Shown: piece by piece, positions 27,646 through 36,021 of the stretch | Position numbering within the stretch: the first letter of the stretch is position 1 | How the letters are laid out: the number at the start of each line of letters is the position of its first letter | Assembly: GCA_017445905.1 (NCBI GenBank) | Contig: JAFSRX010000009.1 | Location: 1-64,000 of the forward strand | Direction: 5' to 3' | Source of the DNA: Eubacterium sp. | GTDB taxonomy: Bacteria > Bacillota > Clostridia > Oscillospirales > Acutalibacteraceae | DNA: 64,000 bases | The notes under the pieces: model-generated | Seen by the model: the letters and a program-made list of their open reading frames with translations, nothing else | Told to the model about the DNA's origin: nothing | Database searches by the model: none | Made by a program: the position numbers and the translations under genes

Positions 27646-27736
27646 TGGCGCAGAAGGAGAGACTCGAACTCTCGCGTCGGTTGCCCGGCCTACGCCCTTA
27701 GCAGGGGCGCCTCGTCACCAGCTTGAGTACTTCTGC
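27646..27736 (-). tRNA. tRNA-Ser (GCT)
   Basis: 91 bases with encoded CCA. Acceptor arms GCAGAAG / CTTCTGC, a long variable arm, T-loop GTTCGAGTC, and anticodon loop CTGCTAA giving anticodon GCT. A promoter (TTGACT, 17 bases, TAAAGT) lies at 27788-27816. Confidence 0.95.
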
Positions 27737-27787
27737 GTGTAACTTGCGTTTTCCTGTCAAGTTTTATACACTTTTCAGTGCTTAAAT

Positions 27788-27816
27788 ACTTTATCATATA
27801 GTTAATAAAAAGTCAA
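27788..27816 (-). promoter_or_regulatory. promoter of tRNA-Ser (GCT)
   Basis: TTGACT, 17-base spacer and TAAAGT on the minus strand. Confidence 0.6.
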
Positions 27817-27838
27817 GACAGATTTATTAATTTTTTTC

Positions 27839-27867
27839 TTGACATAATAAAAAACTTATGTTAATAT
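27839..27867 (+). promoter_or_regulatory. promoter of tRNA-Ser (TGA)
   Basis: TTGACA, 17-base spacer, TAATAT, about 19 bases before the tRNA 5' end. Confidence 0.7.
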
Positions 27868-27885
27868 ATCTAAGCACTCAGATAC

Positions 27886-27974
27886 GCAGAGGTATCGAAG
27901 AGGTCATAACGAGGCGGTCTTGAAAACCGTTTGGGTTAACGCCCACGTGGGTTCGAATCCCACCCTCTGCGCCA
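27886..27974 (+). tRNA. tRNA-Ser (TGA)
   Basis: 89 bases with encoded CCA. Acceptor arms GCAGAGG / CCTCTGC, anticodon loop CTTGAAA (anticodon TGA), long variable arm, T-loop GGTTCGAATCC. A GC-rich terminator follows at 27978-28003. Confidence 0.95.
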
Positions 27975-27976
27975 AA

Positions 27977-28005
27977 TGGCTCGGCTTTGCCGAGCCTATT
28001 ATTTT
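27977..28005 (+). terminator. terminator of tRNA-Ser (TGA)
   Basis: GGCTCGGC / GCCGAGCC stem with a three-base loop followed by TATTATTTT. Confidence 0.8.
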
Positions 28006-28029
28006 ATAATTTTGTGAAAGGTTGATTAT

Positions 28030-29037
28030 ATGGAAACTAAAACAAAAAAGAAAAAAAATATTCTAAAAAAAGTATTATGTTTTATTCTTTCAATTATTCT
28101 TATTATTGCTGTTGTTGATATAATCTCGATTAACTGGCATTCAAATCCTGATAATATTCAAAAATATGAAACGTCTAACAGATATATCTCATCAAATAAT
28201 TCACCATTTGTCAGCGCTCACCGATGCGGCGGAGGAATAATGCCCGAAGAATCTATGATGGCATTTGAAAACTGCGTAAATAACAAGGATTTTAATGTTG
28301 ATGTTTTTGAATTTGATCTTCATATAACAAAGGATAACAAACTCGTTCTTCTTCATGATGACACCCTCGACAGAACAACTGATTCTTTTGAGGTCTTTGG
28401 CAAAAAAGACGCTAAGCCTGAGGACTATACATACGATGAACTCAGAGTTCTGAATATAGGAGCGAAATTCGAAGATGAAAACGGAGACTTCCCCTACTCT
28501 TCTCTTCATGGCGACGAAGTTCCTGATACGCTGAAAATTGTTAAGGTTGATGACTTGCTTGACTATCTTAACAAATATGGAAAATTTGATTACATAATCG
28601 AAATCAAAAACAGCGAAGATCTTGGTAAAAAGGGCGTTGATATTTTATACGGAATTTTAAAAGAGAGAAATCTTCTTGACCGTGTTATTTTCGGAACCTT
28701 CAATGAAGAGGTTTCGCTCTATGTTGATGAAAAGCATCCCGATTTAAAAAGAAGCGCAACGATTAATGAAGTTCTCGATTTTTATAAAGCAGCAATGACT
28801 GACAGAAAAGATTTCAAGGTAAATTATATTGCCCTTCAGATTCCGTATAATATGCCGTACAGAGCAGTGGTAAATCTTGGAACGGCAAAGGTTATCAACT
28901 ATGCCCACAAGCATAACATTGCTGTTCAGTACTGGACAATTAATGAAGAAAGCGAACTCGAATATCTTTCATCAATCGGAGCTGACTGCATAATGAGCGA
29001 TTACCCCGATAAATTATACGATATAATTCATAAATAA
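28030..29037 (+). CDS. membrane-anchored glycerophosphodiester phosphodiesterase
   Basis: 335 residues. One N-terminal transmembrane helix (about 14-36) anchors an extracytoplasmic GDPD-type TIM barrel. Catalytic motifs: VSAHRCGGGIMPEES (about 60-74, His-Arg), VDVFEFDLHITKDN (Glu and Asp ligands) and LLHDDTLDRTT (second His). The C-terminal segment VQYWTINEESELEYLSSIGA is typical of the family. It would hydrolyse glycerophosphodiesters such as deacylated phospholipids or teichoic-acid fragments to glycerol-3-phosphate. No own promoter is obvious; it begins 25 bases after the tRNA terminator. A hairpin terminator at its end overlaps the next gene's start. Confidence 0.9.
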   Translation: METKTKKKKNILKKVLCFILSIILIIAVVDIISINWHSNPDNIQKYETSNRYISSNNSPFVSAHRCGGGIMPEESMMAFENCVNNKDFNVDVFEFDLHITKDNKLVLLHDDTLDRTTDSFEVFGKKDAKPEDYTYDELRVLNIGAKFEDENGDFPYSSLHGDEVPDTLKIVKVDDLLDYLNKYGKFDYIIEIKNSEDLGKKGVDILYGILKERNLLDRVIFGTFNEEVSLYVDEKHPDLKRSATINEVLDFYKAAMTDRKDFKVNYIALQIPYNMPYRAVVNLGTAKVINYAHKHNIAVQYWTINEESELEYLSSIGADCIMSDYPDKLYDIIHK

Positions 29038-29048
29038 TCATAAACATT

Positions 29049-29099
29049 AAGCCTCTTATCATACTAATAAATGGTGATAGTATGAATAAGAGGCTTTTT
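29049..29099 (+). terminator. terminator-like hairpin overlapping the next gene's start codon
   Basis: Arms AAGCCTCTTAT and ATAAGAGGCTT, extended by ATACTA/TAGTAT, followed by a T-run. The Shine-Dalgarno (GGTGA) is in the loop and the ATG at 29082 lies in the 3' arm, so one structure can end the upstream transcript and block the downstream start. Confidence 0.75.
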
Positions 29100-29609
29100 A
29101 AAAATCAAGTAATAGGATTTATTTTTATTTCAATTTCAGGGACAATAGGTCATTTTATTTTCAAATGGAGTGGTAAAAATCCATTAATAGGATTATTCTT
29201 TTCAGTCAATGAAAGTCCTTGGGAGCATTTAAAGCTGCTGTTTTTCCCTTTCCTGGCTTTTACGGTTTATACCGCAATTAAGTTTAAACAGGATAAATTT
29301 AACATATTCTTTGCCAACTGTGTTTCAGTTTATCTTGGAATGTGGAGCATTTTGTCGTATTACTACACTTTTACATCGGCAACAGGAAATGCGAGCGAAT
29401 TTATAAATGTCAGTTCCTTCTTTGTCGGCGTTGCTGTTTCATTTATCGTTAGCTATTTTCTGATTAATAACTCCATTGGAAGAGGTATGCCAAACGCATT
29501 CGGAATAATAATATTTATTCTGACATCTTTTGCGTTTTTTCTCTTCACTTTTAAACCGCCTTATATACCACTTTTCCAGGATCCGCAAACATTAACTTTC
29601 AGTTTCTGA
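29082..29609 (+). CDS. DUF6512-like integral membrane protein
   Basis: 175 residues with about five to six transmembrane segments. The segment FSVNESPWEHLKLLFFPF (about 41-58), with conserved NES.WEH, is the hallmark I associate with the DUF6512 family; no function is known. The first codons double as the 3' arm and U-run of the hairpin at 29049-29099. No partner gene is evident. Confidence 0.65.
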   Translation: MNKRLFKNQVIGFIFISISGTIGHFIFKWSGKNPLIGLFFSVNESPWEHLKLLFFPFLAFTVYTAIKFKQDKFNIFFANCVSVYLGMWSILSYYYTFTSATGNASEFINVSSFFVGVAVSFIVSYFLINNSIGRGMPNAFGIIIFILTSFAFFLFTFKPPYIPLFQDPQTLTFSF

Positions 29610-29616
29610 ATAAATA

Positions 29617-29743
29617 ACTGATAGGCAAACTACAAGGTAGAGCGACGCACTATCAAAAGCTCCACCGGAGCTTTCTCCCGATTCCCTTCGACTACGTCTT
29701 GAAAATCGGAGTGCTTTTCGACGGTTCAAGTCCGCTGTAATAT
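29617..29743 (+). pseudogene. tRNA-like debris
   Basis: Pieces typical of tRNA occur in the right order on the plus strand: a D-arm-like GGTAGAGCG (29636-29644), an anticodon-arm-like CTTGAAAATCGG (29698-29709), and a T-arm-like CGGTTCAAGTCCGC that is identical over 14 bases to the T-arm of the nearby tRNA-Thr. About 50 extra bases, including an AAAGCTCC/GGAGCTTT hairpin, separate the D- and anticodon-like parts, and no acceptor stem closes the structure. A decayed or disrupted tRNA is the likeliest explanation. Confidence 0.45.
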
Positions 29744-29744
29744 T

Positions 29745-29782
29745 GAAAAACACCCAATAGGCTTATGCCTATTGGGTATTTT
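29745..29782 (-). terminator. terminator of the tRNA-Asp/tRNA-Thr transcript
   Basis: ACCCAATAGGC / GCCTATTGGGT stem with a five-base loop and a T-rich tail on the minus strand; it could work in both directions. Confidence 0.8.
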
Positions 29783-29858
<76 letters not shown>

Positions 29859-29868
29859 GCAAAAAAAA

Positions 29869-29945
29869 TGGCGACCCGGAACGGGCTCGAACCGTCGACC
29901 TCTAGCGTGACAGGCTAGCGTTCTAACCAACTGAACTACCGGGCC
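29869..29945 (-). tRNA. tRNA-Asp (GTC)
   Basis: 77 bases with CCA. Acceptor arms GGCCCGG / CCGGGTC (one G-U), anticodon loop CTGTCAC (anticodon GTC), T-loop GGTTCGAGCC. A consensus promoter precedes it. Confidence 0.95.
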
Positions 29946-29965
29946 ATTTTTTCTCTGCGTTATGT

Positions 29966-29994
29966 ATTATAACTAATGAAGCTAACAATGTCAA
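29966..29994 (-). promoter_or_regulatory. sigma-A promoter of the tRNA-Asp/tRNA-Thr unit
   Basis: TTGACA, 17-base spacer, TATAAT on the minus strand: a perfect consensus, as expected for tRNA genes. Confidence 0.85.
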
Positions 29995-30019
29995 GTAATA
30001 AATTATATTTTTAAAAACA

Positions 30020-30050
30020 AACGAGTATATGGGATTACCCTTATACTCGC
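30020..30050 (-). terminator. terminator of the CHAP-domain gene
   Basis: Minus strand CGAGTATAAGGG / CCCATATACTCG stem followed by TTTGTTTTT. Confidence 0.75.
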
Positions 30051-30761
30051 TTATTTTTTCTTAATAAACAATTTGTTGTTTTTGCACTCCCATATACAAA
30101 TATATCCGCTTGGAATTTTTGCCCAGAGATTGCCTGTATCAAGCAGTTTAACTTTTTCAATAGTTACCTTAGTTCCTTTTTTCAAATATGCATTTCCGCT
30201 CTTTTTTGTTGCACATTTTTTGCCGTTTTCGGTTAGTTCACTTACCTGCTTTCTTCCGCCTTTAGCGCCCCATTTTTTATAGACGCCTCTAATTGCAGTC
30301 AGCCTGTAAGTTCCTGTTAGTATTTCAGGATGAATGGCAATATTTTTTTGATTTTTTGGTCTGAGAAAACCCTCAACACCCTTCAGCGTATGAACAACCA
30401 TATGCATTGCTTTTTCGCCATAGTTTTCATCATAGGTTGTTATTGTTGTTTTGGTCTGTTCGCCCGTTGCTATTGCAATATGACCATATTTTGATTTTCC
30501 GTTATAACCAATTCCCCAGACAACAAGGTCGCCTCTTTGTGATTTAACCCCTTTTTTATACTTTATTCTTGTAAAATAATTTTTTAAATAGGTTTCATTG
30601 AAATCATCGTAGTAACAATTCGCATTCCCTATTGACTGAGGTTTAACGCCTATTACTTTATCAATATATAATTTAGCAAGGTCAACACACTGAACGCCGC
30701 TTGTTCCGTCGTAGTCAGTTGCCTTGTTTAGATATCTTTTAACAAATTCGTTATACGTCAA
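30051..30761 (-). CDS. CHAP-domain peptidoglycan hydrolase with SH3-like C-terminus, endolysin-like
   Basis: 236 residues. An N-terminal CHAP amidase/endopeptidase domain (about 1-140) has the catalytic Cys in TSGVQCVDLAKLYI (about residue 25) and His in KYGHIAIATG (about 93). A C-terminal SH3-like cell-wall-binding module follows (about 150-228, ending GYICIWE). There is no signal peptide, which is typical of phage endolysins rather than housekeeping hydrolases. No holin or other phage gene is next to it, so it may be a prophage relic or a domesticated lysin; the tRNA genes beside it are common phage integration sites. Confidence 0.8.
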   Translation of the reverse strand: MTYNEFVKRYLNKATDYDGTSGVQCVDLAKLYIDKVIGVKPQSIGNANCYYDDFNETYLKNYFTRIKYKKGVKSQRGDLVVWGIGYNGKSKYGHIAIATGEQTKTTITTYDENYGEKAMHMVVHTLKGVEGFLRPKNQKNIAIHPEILTGTYRLTAIRGVYKKWGAKGGRKQVSELTENGKKCATKKSGNAYLKKGTKVTIEKVKLLDTGNLWAKIPSGYICIWECKNNKLFIKKK

Positions 30762-30817
30762 ATTAATTCACCTCTTAATTATTGTTTATATTCTATTATA
30801 TTCAATAAGAGGAAAAA

Positions 30818-30858
30818 AATGAAAAAGCCGTTTTGAATAATCATTACTCAAAACGGCA
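30818..30858 (-). terminator. terminator of the Thr-rich membrane protein gene
   Basis: GCCGTTTTGA / TCAAAACGGC stem followed by TTTTTC on the minus strand. Confidence 0.8.
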
Positions 30859-30872
30859 TATTATATAACATA

Positions 30873-31583
30873 TTATTCTTGATTTGAAGTTGAACTATTT
30901 TTTGAAGTAGTATTTGATTTTTTCTTTGCGGCTTTCTTTTTAGTTGTTGTTTCAGGCGGAAGAGTTGTTGTTTCTGCCTCTGCTATAAGACCGGTTGATT
31001 CCTTATGAGTTATTACAGTATCTTTTCCGTAAAATCCCATTTGCTCAAGAAGCTGAAGAACCTCAAAATTAAGAAAATCACTGTTTGCGCCTTCGTCAAT
31101 GATTGTATAGGCGGTTGTGCTCTTATCTTCATATTCAAGAGCTTTCTGAAGACCTTCAATGCCCTTGACTTCCACTGCGTCAACAAAGATATATGTTCCT
31201 TTAACAACTATTGTTCCTTTATAAACGTCCTCAAGCTTTGTTACTGCCTCAGTAGTTGTTGTTTTCTTAGCTGTAGTTGTTTCATTAAGAAACTTTATAC
31301 TGCCTGTTACATACAAAGCAGAAAAAGCACCTGCAAGTATTACTATAATTATCAATACAGCAATTAGCCCTCGGTGGCTTTTTTTCTCTTTTCTGAAGCG
31401 GTGGCGTCTGAGGGTTGGATAATCTTCCTCTGAATGAGTATCATTCATTTCAACTGTTGCAGATGATTCATCATAAGAAGCATCGCTCTTTTTATGTACA
31501 ACAAGCGGATTATCAAGTTTTTCGGACTCTTGTGCATTTACATCCTCATTATCAATAATTTCGTTTATATTATCGTTGCTCAT
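30873..31583 (-). CDS. single-pass membrane protein with Thr-rich linkers, unknown function
   Basis: About 236 residues: an acidic cytoplasmic N-terminus (about 1-65), a basic stretch RRHRFRKEKKSHR, one transmembrane helix (about 70-92), a Thr-rich linker, an extracytoplasmic alpha/beta domain (about 115-200) and a Thr/Lys/Ser-rich low-complexity tail. I do not recognise the globular part. The start at 31583 is chosen because AAGGTGA sits 5 bases ahead of that ATG, while the in-frame GTG nine bases upstream lies within this site. Topology is of an N-in, C-out surface protein. Confidence 0.6.
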   Translation of the reverse strand: MSNDNINEIIDNEDVNAQESEKLDNPLVVHKKSDASYDESSATVEMNDTHSEEDYPTLRRHRFRKEKKSHRGLIAVLIIIVILAGAFSALYVTGSIKFLNETTTAKKTTTTEAVTKLEDVYKGTIVVKGTYIFVDAVEVKGIEGLQKALEYEDKSTTAYTIIDEGANSDFLNFEVLQLLEQMGFYGKDTVITHKESTGLIAEAETTTLPPETTTKKKAAKKKSNTTSKNSSTSNQE

Positions 31584-31652
31584 AATATTCACCTTATTAA
31601 AGATTTATTATATTAAATAATAACATATTTCGGCTTTCTTTTCAACATTTTA

Positions 31653-31681
31653 TTGAATTTTGAAAGACTAATTGATATAAT
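31653..31681 (+). promoter_or_regulatory. promoter of the ROK kinase gene
   Basis: TTGAAT, 17-base spacer, TATAAT on the plus strand, about 30 bases before the start; a GGAGG Shine-Dalgarno follows. Confidence 0.65.
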
Positions 31682-31711
31682 AATATTAATTAAGTATAGC
31701 GGAGGCATGAT

Positions 31712-32593
31712 ATGAGAATTCTTACCTTTGATATCGGCGGAGATTTTATTAAATACGGAATATGTAATGAGAAATTCAAGCTTCTTGAAACTCATAAGGT
31801 TCCAACAGAATCTGAAAAAGGCGGTCAGGTTCTTATTGAAAAGATTATTTCAATAATCGAGAGTTTTGATAACATTGACCGTATTGCTGTTTCAACCGCA
31901 GGTCAGGTTGACAGTGAAAACGGAATTGTTGTTTATTCAACTGCAAAAATTCCCTACTATACAGGTATGATGGTTAAGAAACTCATCGAAAATAAAACAG
32001 GTATCAAAACCTTTGTTGAAAACAATGTTAACGCAGCAGCTATCGGAGAAGCTGTTTTCGGTGCTGCAAAAGGCGAAGATAATTTCATTTGCCTCACCTA
32101 TGGAAACGGCATTGGCGGAGCGCTTTTCATTGACGGAAAGGTTTATAAAGGCTCTCGCTCTTCTGCCGGAGAAATCGGACACATGATAATTCATACAGGA
32201 GGAAAGCAGTGCAACTGCGGAGGTGAGGGTTGCTATGAGTGTTATGCTTCTGCAACGGCATTAATAAACTCAGTAAACAAGGTTGTAAAAGAGCCTCTTG
32301 ACGCTTTTCAGATTTTTGAAAAGGAAAATATTAACAGACCTGAAATCAGAAGCGAAATTGATAAATGGATTGATGAAATAATCGCAGGTCTTATCAATAT
32401 AACTTATATCTTCAATCCCCCGCTCATTGTTCTCGGCGGCGGAATTATGAATGAGGATTATATCATTGATTTAATCGACAGAAAAATCTATAACAGGCTT
32501 ATGGATAATTTCAGAAATGTTAATATCGTTCGTTCAAGACTAGGAAATAATGCAGCGCTTTTAGGAGCAGCCTATGAAGCTGCAAAATTATAA
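31712..32593 (+). CDS. ROK-family sugar kinase
   Basis: 293 residues. It would phosphorylate glucose, N-acetylmannosamine or a related sugar with ATP. Seen: the phosphate-1 motif FDIGGDFIKYGI (about 5-16), the hinge VENNVNAAAIGEA (about 103-115), the ATP/sugar region TYGNGIGGALFIDGKV (about 130-145), the sugar-contacting EIGHM and zinc-binding CNCGGEGCYECYAS (about 168-181). No N-terminal DNA-binding helix-turn-helix is present, so it is an enzyme rather than a NagC-type repressor. It is monocistronic, and the substrate cannot be fixed from sequence. Confidence 0.9.
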   Translation: MRILTFDIGGDFIKYGICNEKFKLLETHKVPTESEKGGQVLIEKIISIIESFDNIDRIAVSTAGQVDSENGIVVYSTAKIPYYTGMMVKKLIENKTGIKTFVENNVNAAAIGEAVFGAAKGEDNFICLTYGNGIGGALFIDGKVYKGSRSSAGEIGHMIIHTGGKQCNCGGEGCYECYASATALINSVNKVVKEPLDAFQIFEKENINRPEIRSEIDKWIDEIIAGLINITYIFNPPLIVLGGGIMNEDYIIDLIDRKIYNRLMDNFRNVNIVRSRLGNNAALLGAAYEAAKL

Positions 32594-32603
32594 TCATTGA
32601 ACA

Positions 32604-32636
32604 CAAAAAACAGGGCTTGATAGCCCTGTTTTTTAT
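32604..32636. terminator. bidirectional terminator
   Basis: AAAACAGGGCT / AGCCCTGTTTT stem with a four-base loop and runs of A before and T after, between the convergent ROK and YbbR-domain genes. Confidence 0.85.
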
Positions 32637-33907
32637 GTTATATCAACTGTTGCATTGTATTCTGAATATACCCAAGCGTTATCGTTATTAGTAATCGATA
32701 TATTTAAAGGATATTTATTATCATCAGATTTATCGCTGACATCAACCTTCACTTCAAGTTCAAGATCTGATGCAGGAATATCATTTGGCATTATAACCGT
32801 AACATAGTATTTATCAAGATTTCTGACATTTGCTTTATGCTTGCCTGAAACGCCTTCAACAAGCACATCGCTTCTTCTTATTGCAATAGTTTTAATCGCG
32901 TAAGAGGAGCTGACATTTACCGTAGCTGTTATCGTTTTCAGATTATCATTAAGCACGGTTATTCCCTTAAGCTTCGTAACATCAAAATCGAATTTATTCT
33001 CGCCAACAGTTATTTTATTGAAATCAATTGTACCCAATACTGCGCTTTTGATATTTGCACTGTCGAGAACGCCTGCTTCTATACTATCCTGAGAATATCC
33101 CACTGTCACAAGACCTTCATCAACGCCCTCGGGAGCGTCATCAAGCTGAACGGATACAGGAAGCGTTTCGACCTTCAGAACAGGAATTGTTACAGATATC
33201 TTTTCAAGAGGAGTTTTGGTATCGGTTCTTGAAGTAACATTAAGGTAATCCGCTTCAAGGCTAATTCCCTCAAACTCAATAGGACATTCCGTTTTATAAG
33301 GCTCTTTAATATTCTTCTTGTCGCCAAAATCAATATTCAGAACCGCCTTATCAATCTTATCTATTGATGATTTAGGACCACTTACAACAATTTTATCCTC
33401 ACTGAGAACAGGATCTCCGAAAATATATCCGTCGGCTGCATAGCTTTCATCGTATTCAAGATTCAGATCAAATGTTTTGGTCATGCTTACATCAAAAAAT
33501 GCATCTATTGATGAAGGACTGACATTTGTAACATTAAAATCAAGATTAGAATTATTTGAAACAAGTATAGGAACTCTCTGTTCCCCTGTTCTGGTAACAG
33601 CGCTTGTATCAAATTTTACATTGAAGTCGTTTTCGTCAACCTGACCAATAACATATTTTGCGCCCGAAAAACTAACGCTTATTTCAACTGTATCCTGAAG
33701 TGAATAGTATTGCATTGAAAGCTGATCCGAAACCTCGTCACTAAGTGTGATCGGAACATCAATTTTAATTGTTTTCTCTTCAACATCGCCGATATTGATT
33801 GAAGTTATTATCCAAACAACAATAGCCAGTAAAAGAGAAACAACAATAAGATACTTATCGTTAAAAATCAGCTTTTTCAGTATATTTCTTGTTTTCTTAT
33901 CAGCCAT
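32633..33907 (-). CDS. cdaR: YbbR-domain protein, CdaA regulator
   Basis: 424 residues: an N-terminal transmembrane helix (about 19-37) followed by four YbbR-like beta domains outside the membrane. In Bacilli and Clostridia CdaR binds CdaA and tunes c-di-AMP synthesis. The gene start overlaps the stop of cdaA (TAATG), so the pair is translationally coupled. The usual third gene, glmM, is not next here; the phosphohexomutase at 5393 is of a different type. Confidence 0.88.
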   Translation of the reverse strand: MADKKTRNILKKLIFNDKYLIVVSLLLAIVVWIITSINIGDVEEKTIKIDVPITLSDEVSDQLSMQYYSLQDTVEISVSFSGAKYVIGQVDENDFNVKFDTSAVTRTGEQRVPILVSNNSNLDFNVTNVSPSSIDAFFDVSMTKTFDLNLEYDESYAADGYIFGDPVLSEDKIVVSGPKSSIDKIDKAVLNIDFGDKKNIKEPYKTECPIEFEGISLEADYLNVTSRTDTKTPLEKISVTIPVLKVETLPVSVQLDDAPEGVDEGLVTVGYSQDSIEAGVLDSANIKSAVLGTIDFNKITVGENKFDFDVTKLKGITVLNDNLKTITATVNVSSSYAIKTIAIRRSDVLVEGVSGKHKANVRNLDKYYVTVIMPNDIPASDLELEVKVDVSDKSDDNKYPLNISITNNDNAWVYSEYNATVDIT

Positions 33908-34821
33908 TATCTTTTCATCCTCCTGACAAATTTCTTTATTGCAGAATCCTTTGAAGAGGACGGATCAATAACAAATTCCTTTGTAAGAATATCTCTCAGC
34001 TCTCCCGTTGAAACACCGGTCTGAAGATTACCAGAATCTGCTACACTGATTGAGCCGGTTTCTTCACTTACAACAACAACCATAGCGTCACTCTGCTGAG
34101 TAACTCCAATAGCTGCTCTGTGTCTCGTTCCGAGTGATGAGGATATATCTTTATTACTGGTAAGCGGAAGAATACATCCGGCAGCATAGATTTTGCCGCT
34201 TCTGATAATCATTGCGCCGTCGTGAAGCGGAGATTTCGGGAAGAATACATTTTCAACAAGTTCTTTTGTTGCAGTAGCCTGAAGAAGAGTTCCGCTTGAA
34301 ATAATATCTCCAAGCATTGTTTCTCTTTCAAAAACTATCAAGGCTCCCGTTTTGGTATCGCTCATATCAGCGCAGGCTTTACAAACGGCATCTATCGTTT
34401 TCTTCATTTCGCTAACTTCAACTGCTGCGCCTGAGTCAAGGATGGCAATCAAATTGCTTCTTGCTGCTCCCTTGCCCATTTCTTCGAGAATATTTCTTAT
34501 CTCGGGGCCAAAAAGAATAACAACAATTATCAGTATATTTGAGAATATCCCTTTCAATATATAGGTTGAGGCAGCCATGCCCAAAAAACTGACAAGGCCG
34601 TATAAAAGAACAAGGAATAAAAGTCCTTTAATAAGTTGCATTGCCCTTGTATCTCTAATAATTCTTATTACCATATAAATAACAACGGCAACAAACAGAA
34701 TATCGATAACATCAATAAAGCCAAAGGTTCCGAATAATCCTTTAACCTGGGAAAAGAAATCAATAATTGTGTTGCCGAGATTCTTTATATACCTGAATCT
34801 TAATGCTAAATCAATCGGCAT
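33907..34821 (-). CDS. cdaA: diadenylate cyclase CdaA
   Basis: 304 residues. Three N-terminal transmembrane helices (about 30-105) precede a DAC domain that condenses two ATP into c-di-AMP. The hallmark motifs are SPLHDGAMII (DGA, about 205-214) and LGTRHRAAIG (RHR, about 236-245). Length is slightly above the usual 270-280 because of a short N-terminal extension and a basic tail. C-di-AMP controls potassium, osmotic and cell-wall balance. It is followed by cdaR with overlapping codons. Confidence 0.95.
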   Translation of the reverse strand: MPIDLALRFRYIKNLGNTIIDFFSQVKGLFGTFGFIDVIDILFVAVVIYMVIRIIRDTRAMQLIKGLLFLVLLYGLVSFLGMAASTYILKGIFSNILIIVVILFGPEIRNILEEMGKGAARSNLIAILDSGAAVEVSEMKKTIDAVCKACADMSDTKTGALIVFERETMLGDIISSGTLLQATATKELVENVFFPKSPLHDGAMIIRSGKIYAAGCILPLTSNKDISSSLGTRHRAAIGVTQQSDAMVVVVSEETGSISVADSGNLQTGVSTGELRDILTKEFVIDPSSSKDSAIKKFVRRMKR

Positions 34822-34890
34822 TTTTCAACATTCCTTAATAATTTTAATTAATATTATAATAGCATATATTAAAAAAGAAATAAAGCACTT

Positions 34891-36021
34891 TTATAACTTT
34901 TTTACAACATTCATAAATCTATAACAATCTTTTTCTGAATTAAAAGGACCAACGCTAATTCTTACAGTTCCCCGCTTGATTGTATTGAAATGCCTGTGTG
35001 CAAGATACGAACAGTGATAACCTGCTCTTGTGCAGATATTATGCTCAGCAAGAATTGCAGCAGTTTTTTCACTTGAAAAATCGTTTATATTAAAAGAAAT
35101 TATCGGCATTGATTTGTTTTTTTCAGGCTTTGGTGCATACAATTCAACATTTTTCATTTTGCTCAGTTCATCATAAAGATATGAGCTTAGCTTTAATTCG
35201 TGATTATAGATATTTTCTGTTCCGATATTATTTATATATTTTATTCCCTCGCCCAAACCGATTATTCCGAGATTATTCAGAGTTCCAACCTCGTACCTAT
35301 CCGGAGAAAACTCAGGAGATACCGGGCTGAGGGAATTGCTTCCCGTTCCTCCGTCAAATAAGGGCTTTAGTTTAACGCCTTCTTTAAGTGCCATAAATCC
35401 GCTTCCCATAGGTCCTAAAAGGCATTTATGTCCAGCACAGCAAAGAATATCAATATTATCTCTATTTGCCTTTATATCGGCAACTCCTGCGCCCTGAGCT
35501 CCATCAACTATAAATCGTATATCATGCTTTTTACAGAGCTTTCCAATTTTCTCAATCGGAAATGTTACTCCGAAGACATTGCTTGAATGCATACAAATAA
35601 TTGTTTTGGTATTATCTCTTATCAGGCTTTCAAAATTTCTTACTGCTTCATCTTCGTCAAAAGAAAATGCAGCAATATCATAATCAATTATATCATCAAG
35701 AAAAAGAGAATGAACAACTCGAAAAACGCTGTTATGCTCAAGAGAGGATATTATAACGTGGTCCCCTTTTGAAACGCTTCCTTTTATTGCCATATTCAGA
35801 GCTTCAGAACAGTTTTTAGTAAAAATAATATTTTCACTTTCAAACGCAAACATTTCTCCTATCAAGTTTCTGACTGAATAAATCTTTTCAGCAGCTTTAA
35901 GCGACTGATAATATCCTCCTCTTCCGCTATTGAAAGAATAATTTTTAAGCGCATCAAGAGTTTTAGTAATAACTCCGTACGGTTTCGGATAGCTTGTTGC
36001 TCCGTTATCAAAATATATCAT
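34891..36021 (-). CDS. cysteine desulfurase-like aminotransferase class V
   Basis: 376 residues. PLP-dependent removal of sulfur (or selenium) from cysteine is the family reaction. Seen: YFDNGATSYPKP at the start, the PLP lysine in CCAGHKCLLGPMGSG (about 195-210), and the catalytic cysteine loop CTRAGYHCSYLAHR (about 338-351). It belongs to the group often annotated as cysteine desulfurase family protein. It overlaps the preceding DUF3343 gene by four bases (ATGA), so the two are a functional pair; a sulfur or selenium relay is the natural inference. Confidence 0.88.
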   Translation of the reverse strand: MIYFDNGATSYPKPYGVITKTLDALKNYSFNSGRGGYYQSLKAAEKIYSVRNLIGEMFAFESENIIFTKNCSEALNMAIKGSVSKGDHVIISSLEHNSVFRVVHSLFLDDIIDYDIAAFSFDEDEAVRNFESLIRDNTKTIICMHSSNVFGVTFPIEKIGKLCKKHDIRFIVDGAQGAGVADIKANRDNIDILCCAGHKCLLGPMGSGFMALKEGVKLKPLFDGGTGSNSLSPVSPEFSPDRYEVGTLNNLGIIGLGEGIKYINNIGTENIYNHELKLSSYLYDELSKMKNVELYAPKPEKNKSMPIISFNINDFSSEKTAAILAEHNICTRAGYHCSYLAHRHFNTIKRGTVRISVGPFNSEKDCYRFMNVVKKL

